From NCBI GenBank assembly GCA_036971615.1, contig JAYKKR010000007.1, positions 496,001-560,000 on the forward strand: a stretch of 64,000 nt of DNA, given 5' to 3'. Every line of letters starts with the position of its first letter. The first letter of the stretch is position 1. Position numbers and translations under genes: made by a program. This document shows positions 27,923 to 38,173 of this stretch, piece after piece. Below the pieces are notes generated by a model that saw only the letters and a list, made by a program, of their open reading frames with translations, was not told where the DNA came from and made no database searches. The stretch is from Amyloporia xantha. Its lineage: Eukaryota > Basidiomycota > Agaricomycetes > Polyporales > Adustoporiaceae.

Positions 27923-29608
27923 ATGCCTCCCTCAAAACAAAACGACCTCGAGCTTACCTCGACCCGGGGTTCACACAACCCTCAACATCGAGGGACCCAT
28001 CATAAGGGCACGATCGAGCACGTCGAAAACACCAACGATATGGCCGAAGACTCAAACTCTGCTACAACGACGACTGGCGATGATGACGATTTGACACTAC
28101 ACTATACCAAATATCCCAACAGGTGGTCCAGGGTCCGGTACGCTTGGATTTTCTTATTTTGTGACTTGCTTCTCACTATTTCGCAGAGAGGTTCTCCGGG
28201 AGCCTGCCGCAGAGTTCTTTGGGACGATGATACTGATCATATTCGGGAATGGTGTTGACTGCCAAACTGTGCTCTCTACTAACCCATCTGTTTCATCATC
28301 ACCTAAAGGGGTGAGCCGCCTACCCAGCTTTGGTCTGGATCCCGCCGTAACCAGATTTTGTCCAGGGTTACCTCTCCCTCAATTTTGGATGGGCTGTCGG
28401 TGAGCTCAGATTTGTTCTCGTGGCAGCTAGACCCACAGCTGACGTCCACACAGGCACCGCGCTTGGTGTATGGCTTGCAGGCGGAATTTCCGGAGGACAC
28501 ATCAATCCCGCCGTTACGATCGCGTTTGCGACATTCCGCGACTTCCCCTGGAAGAAGGTGCCTATCTTCATTTTCGCACAGGTCATGGGCGGGCTCTGTG
28601 GTGCGGGAATCGTCTACGCCAACTACATCCACGCCATCGACCTCTACGAGGGCGGCCGGCACATCCGGACCGTGCCCGGCACCGCTACCCTATTCTCGAC
28701 GTATGCCGTGAGTCCCGGCCTGGAATCTGCCCGTCTATCGGTGGAAGCATGCATATGGAGCTGACTGGTCGCTTTTGCCCGTAGGTGAGCTACATGACGT
28801 CCGTTTCGTGTTTCTTTGATGAGGTCAGTAGTGATTCTGCTTTCCGTACCGCATGCGCTCATTCTGACTGCCGAGATACAGTTCGTCGGCACGGTGGCTC
28901 TACTCCTCACCGTATGTGCCGTCAACGACAGGAATAACGGCGCTCCCCCATCGGGACTTGTTCCTCTCGTACTGTTTATTACGGTTCTCGGTATCGGCGC
29001 CGCTCTTGGCATGCAGACAGGTGCGGACCTTGACTTCGTCTATTCCTGTACGCATATTGATAGATAGAATCACAGGCTATGCTATAAACCCCGCTCGCGA
29101 TTTCGGCCCGAGGCTGCTGACGGCGATGGTTGGTTACGGCAAGGAAGGTCTGTACCGACTCAGTTTCATCAATTGGTCTGCCTGCTGACGTCTCATGTGT
29201 CCCTCCCGTCAGTGTTCACTTTCCGCAAGTACGTAGAAGAGTCCATTTCACTGCGTGATTGCACATTGACGCGTTGGGTTTGTTTCTAGTCAATACTGGC
29301 TGTGGTGCCCAATACTTGGGCCTATCATTGGTGCTTTGGGTACGTAAATGTGCTTTTTTTTACCTAGTATATACTGCTGACGATAATCTGGTACAGCCGG
29401 TGTTTTCATCTATGACACGTTCTTCTTCACCGGGTCCGAGTCTTTGATTAACAGGCCGTGAGTTTCTCAGTCCCTCGCCCTGTATAGCTTCATACGGAAA
29501 GCTGCTTATATGAGATTCACCGTCAGGAATTCCCGGGCACGCGCACACCATGAACGGGCCAAATTGGCCGAACGGCAGAAGCCCATCGCCGGTACCGAAG
29601 ACGTATAG
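27923..29608 (+). CDS. Aquaglyceroporin (major intrinsic protein)
   Basis: Eleven exons: 27923-28137, 28187-28310, 28366-28399, 28454-28707, 28785-28823, 28882-29020, 29076-29147, 29213-29228, 29290-29339, 29397-29457, 29527-29608; 361 residues. About 70 hydrophilic N-terminal residues precede six membrane spans with two half-helices. The NPA motifs are HINPAVT and AINPARD. The Asp after the second NPA, in NPARDFGPR, marks glycerol-conducting members, so glycerol and water transport across the plasma membrane is likely. The cytoplasmic C-terminus is about 30 residues, rich in Arg and Glu. Exon 8 is only 16 bases. All introns are GT-AG, mostly about 50-60 bases. Involvement in osmotic adaptation is known for fungal relatives such as Fps1; regulation here is not visible. 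Confidence 0.93.
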
Positions 29609-30628
29609 CATGCCCTGTTGTCCACCGCATCTTCTGCCTCTCTGTGCTTGTTTCGTTTCCAGCTTGCCTGGTGTCCACTCTTTTGTTCTGTGATAGCCTA
29701 CCACCTAGGGTAATGTACTTTGTCTGCTTATGAGATAGGGAAAATCCTTGTAATATAGTGCGTTTTCGTCGTTGGGCAGGTGGTTGGCTCACCCACCGCC
29801 GCCCACTCTCTTATGATACTGTAGATGTGATGTAGTACACGTACATTTCTCGGCAGCAATCATGATTTCACGGTCGCGTTGGAATTGAATAAGTTAAATG
29901 TTTCTGTTCGAACATCGATGGATCGGGTGTGAAGGTTGTAGCCTAACTTGAGTCTTGATTCCCATCCCTTGCACTACTTCGTATGCAATATGGCTGGTGA
30001 GCTAGAACGACATGGGTTCCACGATATGCTGTCATGCGCATATGAGAATTGAAACACATAGACGGGTATTAAAAGAAAGGGTCAGGTGAGTTTTACTTAT
30101 CAGCGACTCGAGAGTCTGGCGTTACAATTATCTCGCATTGTGAACAGGCATGAGAAAAATTAATGCGTCCGCACACGTACGCAAACTCGATTTTGACGAC
30201 CGACGCAACTTGGCGTATTGCTTAATTGTCGATCATGATCTTTGTCTTTGAAGCTTGATGCCCCACGCATCCACAGCGTCGCTACTTGCTTTCCAAACTA
30301 GAGGCATTGGGCGGTAAGTCATAGGTCAATTCAATATGTCACATGCCTTAGGCGACGCTTCGTGGGACGAACCGTGTCAAACTCGCGATCGGAGACCACC
30401 AATATGAAATGAACGGTACGAGATCTATGGACAGAAGACATTTCCGCAGCATGCTTCCGAGCTAACCACAAATATACTGGAAAGTGGGTCCAGAAAGATA
30501 ACCAGAAGCTTGCCTCTGGTCGTAGAAACCAACGAGCTGTCAGTCGAGACATGGTTAAGGCTGATCATGGATGACCTACCGTCTTTACTATATCCTCAGA
30601 CATCACCTGTCCTGATAGAGACCGTCCA
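29609..30628. other. Intergenic stretch between convergent genes
   Basis: About 1.0 kb between the aquaglyceroporin stop and the F-box stop, which face each other. It should hold both 3' ends. I see no gene, repeat or RNA in it. Confidence 0.6.
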
Positions 30629-31942
30629 TCAACCGGAAGACGTACTGGTACTGTGCACAGTCGCCTTCGCAGACACTTCTGATCTTGAGATTCTTGCCTT
30701 TTCAGCATGTGACTGAGGAAGTTGACACCAGATATGATCCACCATGGGATGCGCTATCTTGGCAGGACATTCATCGACGATCAAAATTACTTTGGCGTGC
30801 GGATGCTCGTGCAACACACGCACAAGCGCAGCGTCAATATCTTGCCAATTGAACTGCGGTAGGCTGAGTGGATCGTAGATATTCCAGCGATAGCGAAATC
30901 GGAGGGATAAATGAATTGCTTTGAAACGAAGATGGGCCGGCGTGATTGCTGCGAGGGCAGCTACGATCCATTCACACCATAGAGTGTTTGGCTCGGACAA
31001 GTGCATCTGGAATCTGAGCGAGACGAGATGAGGATGGCGCGATAAGTCCAAAGGCGGCGGAACTCCCGGTCCACCAATCACGACGGTTAGATCCTCCAGA
31101 GCGGCTCCTGCCGCTTGCATCAGAGTTGACACAAAGCGCGGGAGGTATGGCTGCCACGATAGCCAAAGTTCGAGGGTATGAAGCTGGGTAGGGCCGAACA
31201 TATTCGAAAGCCAAATATCTAGGTATTGTGGGCCACAGTTCCAACAGAGCGTCTCCAAGCGCGGGGTTGTGATGGGTGAAATGATAGACCAGATTTTTGG
31301 GAGCTGGTCCACTACCTCTCCATCATTTTCATCCGCATCGGCATCTTCGTCTTCATCTTCATGGTTTCCAGTACCGTTGGCGATGCTTTCGTCGTGTCTG
31401 TCAAGGCCAATGACGTGGACATTATGCAAGTTCAGTGACAATAGCTCTGGGAGTGCGCATAGAAGGGTGGGAAGGTCGTCCCCACACAACGTCGAGCTTG
31501 CGAGGTGAAGCAGTTTCACGGCCGGGAGCAACGTCCTTAACTGGGCCTTGACTTCCGCTGGGAAGGCACGCGCGTACCAAGATTTGATCGTCAGCTTCTC
31601 AACGCGAGGGAGCTTCTTGAACATCAACAGCCAGTCAGGCTGCTCGCTGTCGAGTGCTTGAATGCGGACATCACGAACGGATTGTGGGATATACTGGGAC
31701 CCCTCGAGCAAGGTATTTAACCGTGTAAAATCTTCCTCGCTACGAAGAAATACGGTGTCAAATATATGGCGGCGGCTGGTGGGTACCCAAGCCCGACAGG
31801 TCAGCCCACAGGCGGCCAGAGCTCGTTTGTCGTCCCAAAGGTGATCCATTATATGGTCGCAAACCTCCTGAGGAAATTCCGGTATGTAATGCGTCATGTC
31901 TACAAATACGGCAGAATTCAGACGACAGTCATTCAATGCCAT
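30629..31942 (-). CDS. F-box protein
   Basis: Intronless minus-strand gene of 437 codons from ATG at 31942; a second in-frame ATG at 31897 (MTHYIPEFPQEV) is an equally possible start. Residues about 18-60 form an F-box (FPQEVCDHIMDHLWDDKRALAACGLTCRAW), the motif that binds Skp1 in SCF ubiquitin ligases. The remainder is Leu-rich with irregular repeats (LHLASSTLCGDDLPTLL, LLSLNLHNV) and probably folds as a leucine-rich-repeat substrate receptor. An acidic insert of Asp/Glu lies at about 200-220. Basidiomycetes carry hundreds of such genes and the substrate cannot be told. It is divergent from COX20, with 355 bases between the start codons. Confidence 0.87.
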   Translation of the reverse strand: MALNDCRLNSAVFVDMTHYIPEFPQEVCDHIMDHLWDDKRALAACGLTCRAWVPTSRRHIFDTVFLRSEEDFTRLNTLLEGSQYIPQSVRDVRIQALDSEQPDWLLMFKKLPRVEKLTIKSWYARAFPAEVKAQLRTLLPAVKLLHLASSTLCGDDLPTLLCALPELLSLNLHNVHVIGLDRHDESIANGTGNHEDEDEDADADENDGEVVDQLPKIWSIISPITTPRLETLCWNCGPQYLDIWLSNMFGPTQLHTLELWLSWQPYLPRFVSTLMQAAGAALEDLTVVIGGPGVPPPLDLSRHPHLVSLRFQMHLSEPNTLWCEWIVAALAAITPAHLRFKAIHLSLRFRYRWNIYDPLSLPQFNWQDIDAALVRVLHEHPHAKVILIVDECPAKIAHPMVDHIWCQLPQSHAEKARISRSEVSAKATVHSTSTSSG

Positions 31943-32297
31943 TACAGGATCTCAACGAACCGAAAACCGCGAACTCCTTGATTTACAACGAAATCAAGGC
32001 TTCAAGTTGGTGGAATTGTCAAGAGGAATCCGGTGCAGTCCAACTACTTGACTGGACAACGTGCCTCGTTGCAAACGCGTGGATGGCATGGCAGACCTGA
32101 TGGCGGTGCATCTGAACCCAAACTGTGTGCTGTCACAGTCACTGCTGTGTCGGCAATGGGCCCTCCGAGCATATCGGGATTGACACTTTCGCGTTTCGCG
32201 GTGTGATTGATTCACGTGATGGCATAATTGACATGGGCGCCTACTGTCCCTCAGCGTCAAGCTGCTGCAACTTGACGTTGCAGCGAATATTCGGAAC
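31943..32297. promoter_or_regulatory. Divergent promoter region of the F-box gene and COX20
   Basis: The 355 bases separate two start codons pointing away from each other, so both promoters must lie here. No clear TATA box is visible. Confidence 0.5.
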
Positions 32298-32889
32298 ATG
32301 GACACACATCCCGAATCCGAGTCGCCGTCTCCTTCATCATCCAAAAAGGTTGTATTTCAGGCGGAGACCACCGGGAACCGTTGGACAGATATGAAAGAAG
32401 CTGTCATGGTGCGGCTCAGTTCGTAACTTGTGTACGCCGCTGACTGGAATGGGCCGTGGCAGAGAATATCCTTCTGGGACGACTTGCAGAAGATTGGCGA
32501 CATTCCATGTGCGCGAAATAGCTTGCTGAGCGGGATTGCCAGCGGCGCTGGGGTGGGTGTCATCCGTGGATTGAGTTCCGGTACGCACCAGTATGCTCTG
32601 GTTATATGAGCGATCCTGACAGTAGCGCCGCAGGTGCGTTTGTGGCCTCAAATTGGGCAGTGGGCACGTTTATGTTGATTTCCATGGGCACATGGTACGT
32701 ATTTTGCATGGCCGATCGAAATGACTGTTACTGAGACAGCTTATATGCATTTCATTCATTAGGACCATTTGCCGGAAGTCGAGAGACGACGAGCGGAGGC
32801 GGATCCAGCAGGTCGTAGAGCAGATTCCTAAACGCTTTGCAAAAAAGCAGGAAGACTCGTCGTCAACGCCACCAGAAACAAGCTCATAA
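32298..32889 (+). CDS. COX20: COX20, cytochrome c oxidase assembly chaperone
   Basis: Exons 32298-32408, 32463-32580, 32634-32694 and 32763-32889 give 138 residues. The family block FWDDLQKIGDIPCARNSLLSG leads into a first membrane span (IASGAGVGVIRGL), a short turn and a second span (FVASNWAVGTFMLISMGTW). A charged matrix-facing tail follows (RKSRDDERRRIQQVVEQIPKRF). In yeast, Cox20 in the mitochondrial inner membrane stabilises newly made Cox2 and presents it for maturation. The length and two-span layout are normal. A Ser-rich N-terminus has no obvious cleavable presequence. It converges on the next gene, with 192 bases between stops. Confidence 0.92.
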
Positions 32890-33081
32890 CTTGACATATT
32901 CATTGGATAATATCAGTTCCTTCATCCATGTCAAAACTATCGTATATATCGAGCAACAACTACCGGTTCTTGTATACAGTTGAGTATCTATGTAAGACAT
33001 CTAATGATACATAGTGTATTATGCAGCATTGTAACGTGTATCCCATCCTAACATCATCCCCTAAGACGCTGAGCACGGCAA

Positions 33082-33690
33082 TCAGAAACTATATTCACTG
33101 CCCCAAATTTCCTTTTTCCAATTTTCCACAAGATCAGGATCATCCTTGTACTTCGCCTGAAAGTCCTGGAATCCACCCCGCAACACGAAGACTTCGTGAG
33201 GCTTGTCTACGCCCTTTGCTTCCAAATGGTCGCGTGTTTCTGCATAGATCTGGAGGAAATATAAAATGTCATCCACACACTCACGGCTAAATGAGTATAG
33301 CTTGGCGGGAACAGCACACATACGCCGGCAGCCTTGGGTCCTCTGACACGAGAAGGTGAGCACAGTATTCCGAACGGAGTCCGACCGGCAGTACACGTAC
33401 CGGACCTGTGAGAGTGCGCAGTGAAAAATCACCGTTGGCACGTCCTTCGTCTGCGCGACCAGCTCGTCGACCTTGGTATGAAAGGCTTGCGAAGGCGAGT
33501 TGTGGGAGCCCTTGATATTCCCACCGTGCCAATCATCGTCGCGGACGTCTACAACACAATAGTCTTTCATCGGGACTTTGTCGCTCTTGATTAGCGCGGC
33601 AAGTTCCTGGGAGGGAATAGGTCAGCGGGGCTCTCGTGACTGTCGCTCACAAAGATCTGAACATACATCGGGTGACATATACTTGACCAT
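33082..33690 (-). CDS. Cdc25-like rhodanese-domain phosphatase (Ibp1/Ych1 type)
   Basis: Minus-strand exons 33667-33690, 33401-33606, 33324-33342 (19 bases) and 33082-33249 give 138 residues. The whole protein is one rhodanese/Cdc25 domain: CVVDVRDDDWHGGNIKGSHN near the start, and the catalytic loop HCALSQVR, which fits HC-x5-R of Cdc25 phosphatases and Acr2-type arsenate reductases. The spacing of the loop (five residues) favours phosphatase or arsenate reductase activity over sulfurtransferase activity. Fission yeast Ibp1 and budding yeast Ych1 are the closest known types by size and motif. Two introns bracket the tiny third exon, which codes the residues just after the catalytic Arg. It is divergent from VDAC. 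Confidence 0.9.
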
Positions 33691-34329
33691 GGCGAAGCTA
33701 CGAGACGAGGGTGGAGGGACAGATAGTGATCTGATGACGTTCCGTCGCACCGAAGGAGGCAGCATAGAATGCTTATGTCAGCCAATAATGAAATGCTTCT
33801 TCCCGGGTGGACGCGAAGAGGGCGGAAGAGGTGCGCCAGACTACAGAGGACAGAACGATTATGTAGGACACCCGGGGCGGCCTCATCGATGGATGTAATG
33901 TACGGGTTGCCACGGTGTCTTTCTGAGCGTCGATGAAGTATGCGAATGCGAAGACGGTGAGAGAAACTCGTCGAAGGCGCTACGGTCTGCCAGGAGTCGC
34001 GTCACGCGTGTCCGAGCCTGACTTGGGAGATTCGAGATATCCACGGAATTGAGCCGGCAGCGGTCGGAGGTGCAGATAGAGTAGCAAACTGAAATAAAAA
34101 ACGAGACGGAGGACGACGGCAGGAAGCTAATTCGAGGACTTGAGCCGCGTTGGCCAATGAGCAAGAGGACGCGACCGTGACGCACGCGCCGTGCGCTGCG
34201 AACGTGCTGGCACTGCCTGGCACTGGCAGGCGTACGTATTCGGGGCCAGCCGGAGCATATAACCCCCCATAAATTTGTCCTCTTGCCTTTCTCTACCGTC
34301 CCCATCGTCACCACTAAAAGTCACTCGCC
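33691..34329. promoter_or_regulatory. Divergent promoter region of the phosphatase and VDAC genes
   Basis: The 639 bases lie between two start codons pointing outward. A TATAA at 34258-34262 sits 68 bases upstream of the VDAC start codon, and the stretch between is C/T-rich, as expected for a strongly expressed gene. Confidence 0.5.
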
Positions 34330-35511
34330 ATGTCTCTCCCTCAGCCCGTGCCCCCATCCTGGAAGGTTTGTTCGCTCATTTTCAGCAGTCGGAAGGCCCA
34401 GATCTCACCACGTCATGTTGCGACGCGTCTCTAGGATCTTGGAAAGTCCTCCAACGACCTTCTTAGCAGGGACTACCCCATCAACGGGGTCGCGCTCGAG
34501 GTCAAGACCAACACTCCTTCCAACGTTGCCTTCAAGGTCGGCGGTAACCGCGACAGCAAGTCTGCACTCATCGCCGGTGACCTCGAGGGCAAGTACGTCG
34601 ACAAGAAGCACGGTCTCGTCTTCACGCAGGGCTGGACTACCTCTAACATCCTCCGCACCCAAATCGAACTCGAGAACCAGATCGCCAAGGGTCTCAAGCT
34701 CGACTTCAACACTGCTCTCACGCCCGACAATGGCTCCAAGAGCGCGCTGTTCACCACCACTTACAAGCAGCCCGGCCTCCACAGTCGCGCGTTCCTCGAC
34801 ATCTTCAAGGTTTGCGCGGGTCCATTGTGGAGCGTCAGAGTATTTTACTGATCTTGCTTGTGATAGGGCCCCACCTTCACCGCTGACACCGTCGTCGGCC
34901 GTGATGGTTTCCTGGTTGGTGCTGAGGCGTCATACAACGTAACTGAGGGTAAGGTCACTCGTTACGCCACTGCCGTCGGCTTCAGCGCGCCCGAGTACGC
35001 CGTCACCCTCCACGGGCTCGGCAACTTGAGCACCTTTGCTGCGAGCTACTACCACCGTGTCAGCCCTGACGTCGAGGCGGGTGCCAAGGCTGTCTACGAC
35101 ACCAAGGCTACCACCGCGGGCGTAAACCTCGAGGTTGGCGCCAAGGCGTGAGTACATGGTGTCTGCTGTGTTGTGACTGTCGTCTCACGGGCTCTGCTAT
35201 TCATCAGGTACCTCGACATGTCCTCGTTCGTCAAGGCGAAGATCAACAACTCTGGCATCTTGTCCCTTGGTACGTGTTCTCGTTTCATAGGCGGAAATTC
35301 ATTATATTGAAGGTATGTCTTCGTGCAGGCTACACCCAGGCTCTCCGCCCAGGTGTCCGTGCTTCCTTCGGTATCGCGCTCGACACTCAGCGACTAAACG
35401 ACGTGACCCCCACTGGCCCCGCTCACAAGGTATGTTTGACGTCATATCGCTATCGAAGGACTGAGCTGACCATAAAAACAGTTCGGTGCCAGCTTCACCT
35501 TCGAGGGTTGA
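34330..35511 (+). CDS. POR1: Mitochondrial outer-membrane porin (VDAC)
   Basis: Exons 34330-34365, 34435-34809, 34867-35147, 35208-35269, 35329-35429 and 35482-35511 give 294 residues, normal for VDAC (about 283-295). The N-terminal helix (MSLPQPVPPSWKDLGKSSNDLL) precedes alternating beta strands with the usual blocks GVALEVKTNTPS, LNFNT-like KLDFNTALTPD, GFLVGAEASYNV and the C-terminal porin signature region GYTQALRPGVRASFGIALDTQRL. It forms the main channel for ATP, ADP and other metabolites across the outer mitochondrial membrane. The code is C-biased at third positions, fitting high expression. All introns are GT-AG. A single gene is visible here. Confidence 0.96.
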
Positions 35512-36379
35512 GGGTCTGGTCTAGAAGACGGGTTTATAGTGCGTGTTCGGTAGTCTACGACATGAACTTATATTCGCTATATACGATTGCAATGAATGGT
35601 CTGTAAAATGTTGTGCATATGTCCGCCTGGCAGAGTTGAGAATGTCACGGCCATGTGGTTCTCACGTGCTCGACGCGTCGGTGAGCCATTGGAAATTTCA
35701 GAACCAGGATACTTGTTTCATGCGCGTTCTTTCTTTCTTTGAGCTTCAAAATGCACCATACGTTGCTCATTCTATTTTTAAATTATTAGTCTCAAGAATC
35801 AGATCATTTTCTGGGGTTGTAGTATGTCTGTGAACTTGGGAACTAGGACTCACAGCCAGACATCGCGAATTGTGGATACTCCAAGTCATCCTTGTACCGT
35901 GAGTAGGCACAGCAACCGTACTTCAATATCTGACGGGTCAAATGCCTTCGTACTGTTGACCTCTTGTCATAGCTAGGTGCCCATGGAGTATTGGTCACAG
36001 CAAATCCGCTAAGGGTTTCACTTTCTCCATCTCCTTGATTGCACTCCGTTCACTGTTACGGCGGTCCTCGGCCGTTGGGGTCTCAAACCCACCGCTTGGG
36101 GTGGCTGGCATCTCCTGGCCTTGCCTTTATGCTAACTTGATGGGAGCCGGCCAGTGGTCCCCCACTGTCCGTCGATACCCCCACCCCTGCGAACAATGTG
36201 ATTTAGGTCAGACATTCGCCCCATGCCGTGTATATATTCTACCGACAGATTTAGAAAGCATGATTCTTCTACTCTTCTACATATACCACAAAAAGATTAT
36301 AGCCTATAGAGCGTCAGATCCATGAGGTGCACACTATCATCCAAAGTAGTGAAGTCGAAAACGGCCTCCCTTCGTCTGC
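35512..36379. other. Intergenic stretch between convergent genes
   Basis: 868 bases separate the VDAC stop from the MFS transporter stop. Both 3' ends must be here. No gene, RNA or repeat is seen. Confidence 0.6.
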
Positions 36380-38173
36380 TTACGCGATGAACGGCTGCGC
36401 TCGTAGCCTCTCGCCAAACTTCCAAAACAGAAAGGGGATGGGCAGAGCCGCGATGGAGATAAATGCAAGGACGCTCATGCCCCTGTATACGTTCGAGTTA
36501 GTGCCGCAGTTCGGGAACATAAGGAGAGGGAACTATTCACCATCCATAGCCAAGACTTGCATACAGCTTTGTGCCGAAGATGCTGAATATCGCTCCAAAG
36601 ATGCTGCGCAGCACAATTGTCGCAGCAAGCGCAGACGCTGCATACTTTGGAAAGGCGTCCACGAGGTACGTCTGGATGCAGATCTTCCCAAAACGAGAAA
36701 CAGGTAAGAAGACTGCAAACAACACTGTGATATCTGCAAACTTACATATGTCATCAGCATCCCGAACGCGAAGATGCACGCGCCGATAAGAGGCACTAAG
36801 AAGTACACTTGGGCATGTGCTGTCCAACCGTACATGAACAAGCCTCCAGGTACAATGAGCATGCCCAGCTGTAAGGGAGGTCTGAGCTGCCGGCGAATGA
36901 ATATACTGGGTTTCGGCTTACCTGCATGGCTGGCATTCGAAATTCAGGCTTTTGACTTCCGTACCTCTTGCATAGCGCGCGATAAGTACGGTTCAGTGTA
37001 AATATACAAAAAACAATCGAGAGGTAGCATCCTGAACCTAGGGACTGACGGTGAGTATTACCAGTATCACGCATAATTTGCCAAATAAAGTTCACCTGCT
37101 CCCATGTACGCGAGACCCTCGTTCCCATTTTTCCAGCCATACGTGAAGAGACCGTACAGCGAGACAGGACCAAACAGGAGCGGAATGGTGACAAGGTGCA
37201 AGTAGAGAATGCCATAGATAAGCGACATGTACATGCTCATTGTAGTCACGATCGGCGCAAAGAACAGCATGCGGATTGGTCGCGTGATGCTGTGGTAGAA
37301 ACTAGAATTAGTGGGCGCGGAGCGCTTTCCTTGCGAACGTGCAAGGATATAGGGTGCGTAAGTCTCCTGGAGGAAGAAGAATGATAGGATAGTCGTGACG
37401 CCGCCGCTGATGGTGGGCCAAAATGCAAGGTCAGATCGTGGAGATAAGCCGAATCATGAGAGACATACGCAATAGCCATGATCCACATTTGCCAGCGCCA
37501 GCCTGCGCGGTCGGCGATGTAGCCGCCTATGAGCCCCCCAATGGCAGGGCCGAAAGTAGGTCCAAATCCGTAGACCGCCTGAGCGCCGCCACGTTCTTCG
37601 CGTATAAACATGTCCCCGATGGTTCCACCACCCAGTGAAGGTCCCGCACTAAGGAGAAATAATCAGCTTCTTGTGCTACGAGTTAATATGTGACCACACC
37701 GACCTTCCTGCTAATCCTGCGAGGAGCCGTAATACGATCAAGCCAGCTTCGTTGTGCACGAGAGCACAGCCGACATTGAGGACAGAGAACAGACCAAAGA
37801 ACACGACATAAATGATTTTACGACCGAACATCTCACTCAGTGGCGCCAAATACAGCGGGCCGAGGCCCAATCCGAGAACGAACATGGCGACGGGGAGGGC
37901 AGAGATGTATGAATTCGTGACGTGCATCTCTTCATCGACTTGCAATGCGCCGACCGCCAACAAAGTGCTGCATATCGGAGAGAGGGTAGCCTGAGCTGCT
38001 ACGAGGCCGACGTTAACCCATTTGCGCCGCTTCGTCCAAAGCAGGGGGTTGAGCTCTGACGGAATTGAGGGCGTGGATACGTCAGGCCCAGCCTCCAGGG
38101 AATCTTTCTCGCCGCGCGGCTGTTCAGCCATAGTCACGCTGTGGCCGCTGGAAAAGTCGTCTTCGGTCTTCAT
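36380..38173 (-). CDS. Major facilitator (DHA1-type) drug/polyamine transporter
   Basis: Minus-strand exons 37704-38173, 37469-37648, 37096-37406, 36922-37037, 36746-36868, 36541-36683 and 36380-36482 give 481 residues. A hydrophilic N-terminus of about 50 residues precedes 12 predicted membrane spans. Motif A appears as [11 protein letters not shown] and the antiporter motif C as [14 protein letters not shown]. The block [18 protein letters not shown] is typical of fungal DHA1 exporters for drugs and polyamines. The frame stays open above the chosen ATG at 38173, but only that ATG gives a normal N-terminus. The sixth exon starts after an AAG; moving to the CAG 12 bases later would drop four residues (ICIQ) that fit the family. 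Substrate unknown. Confidence 0.88.
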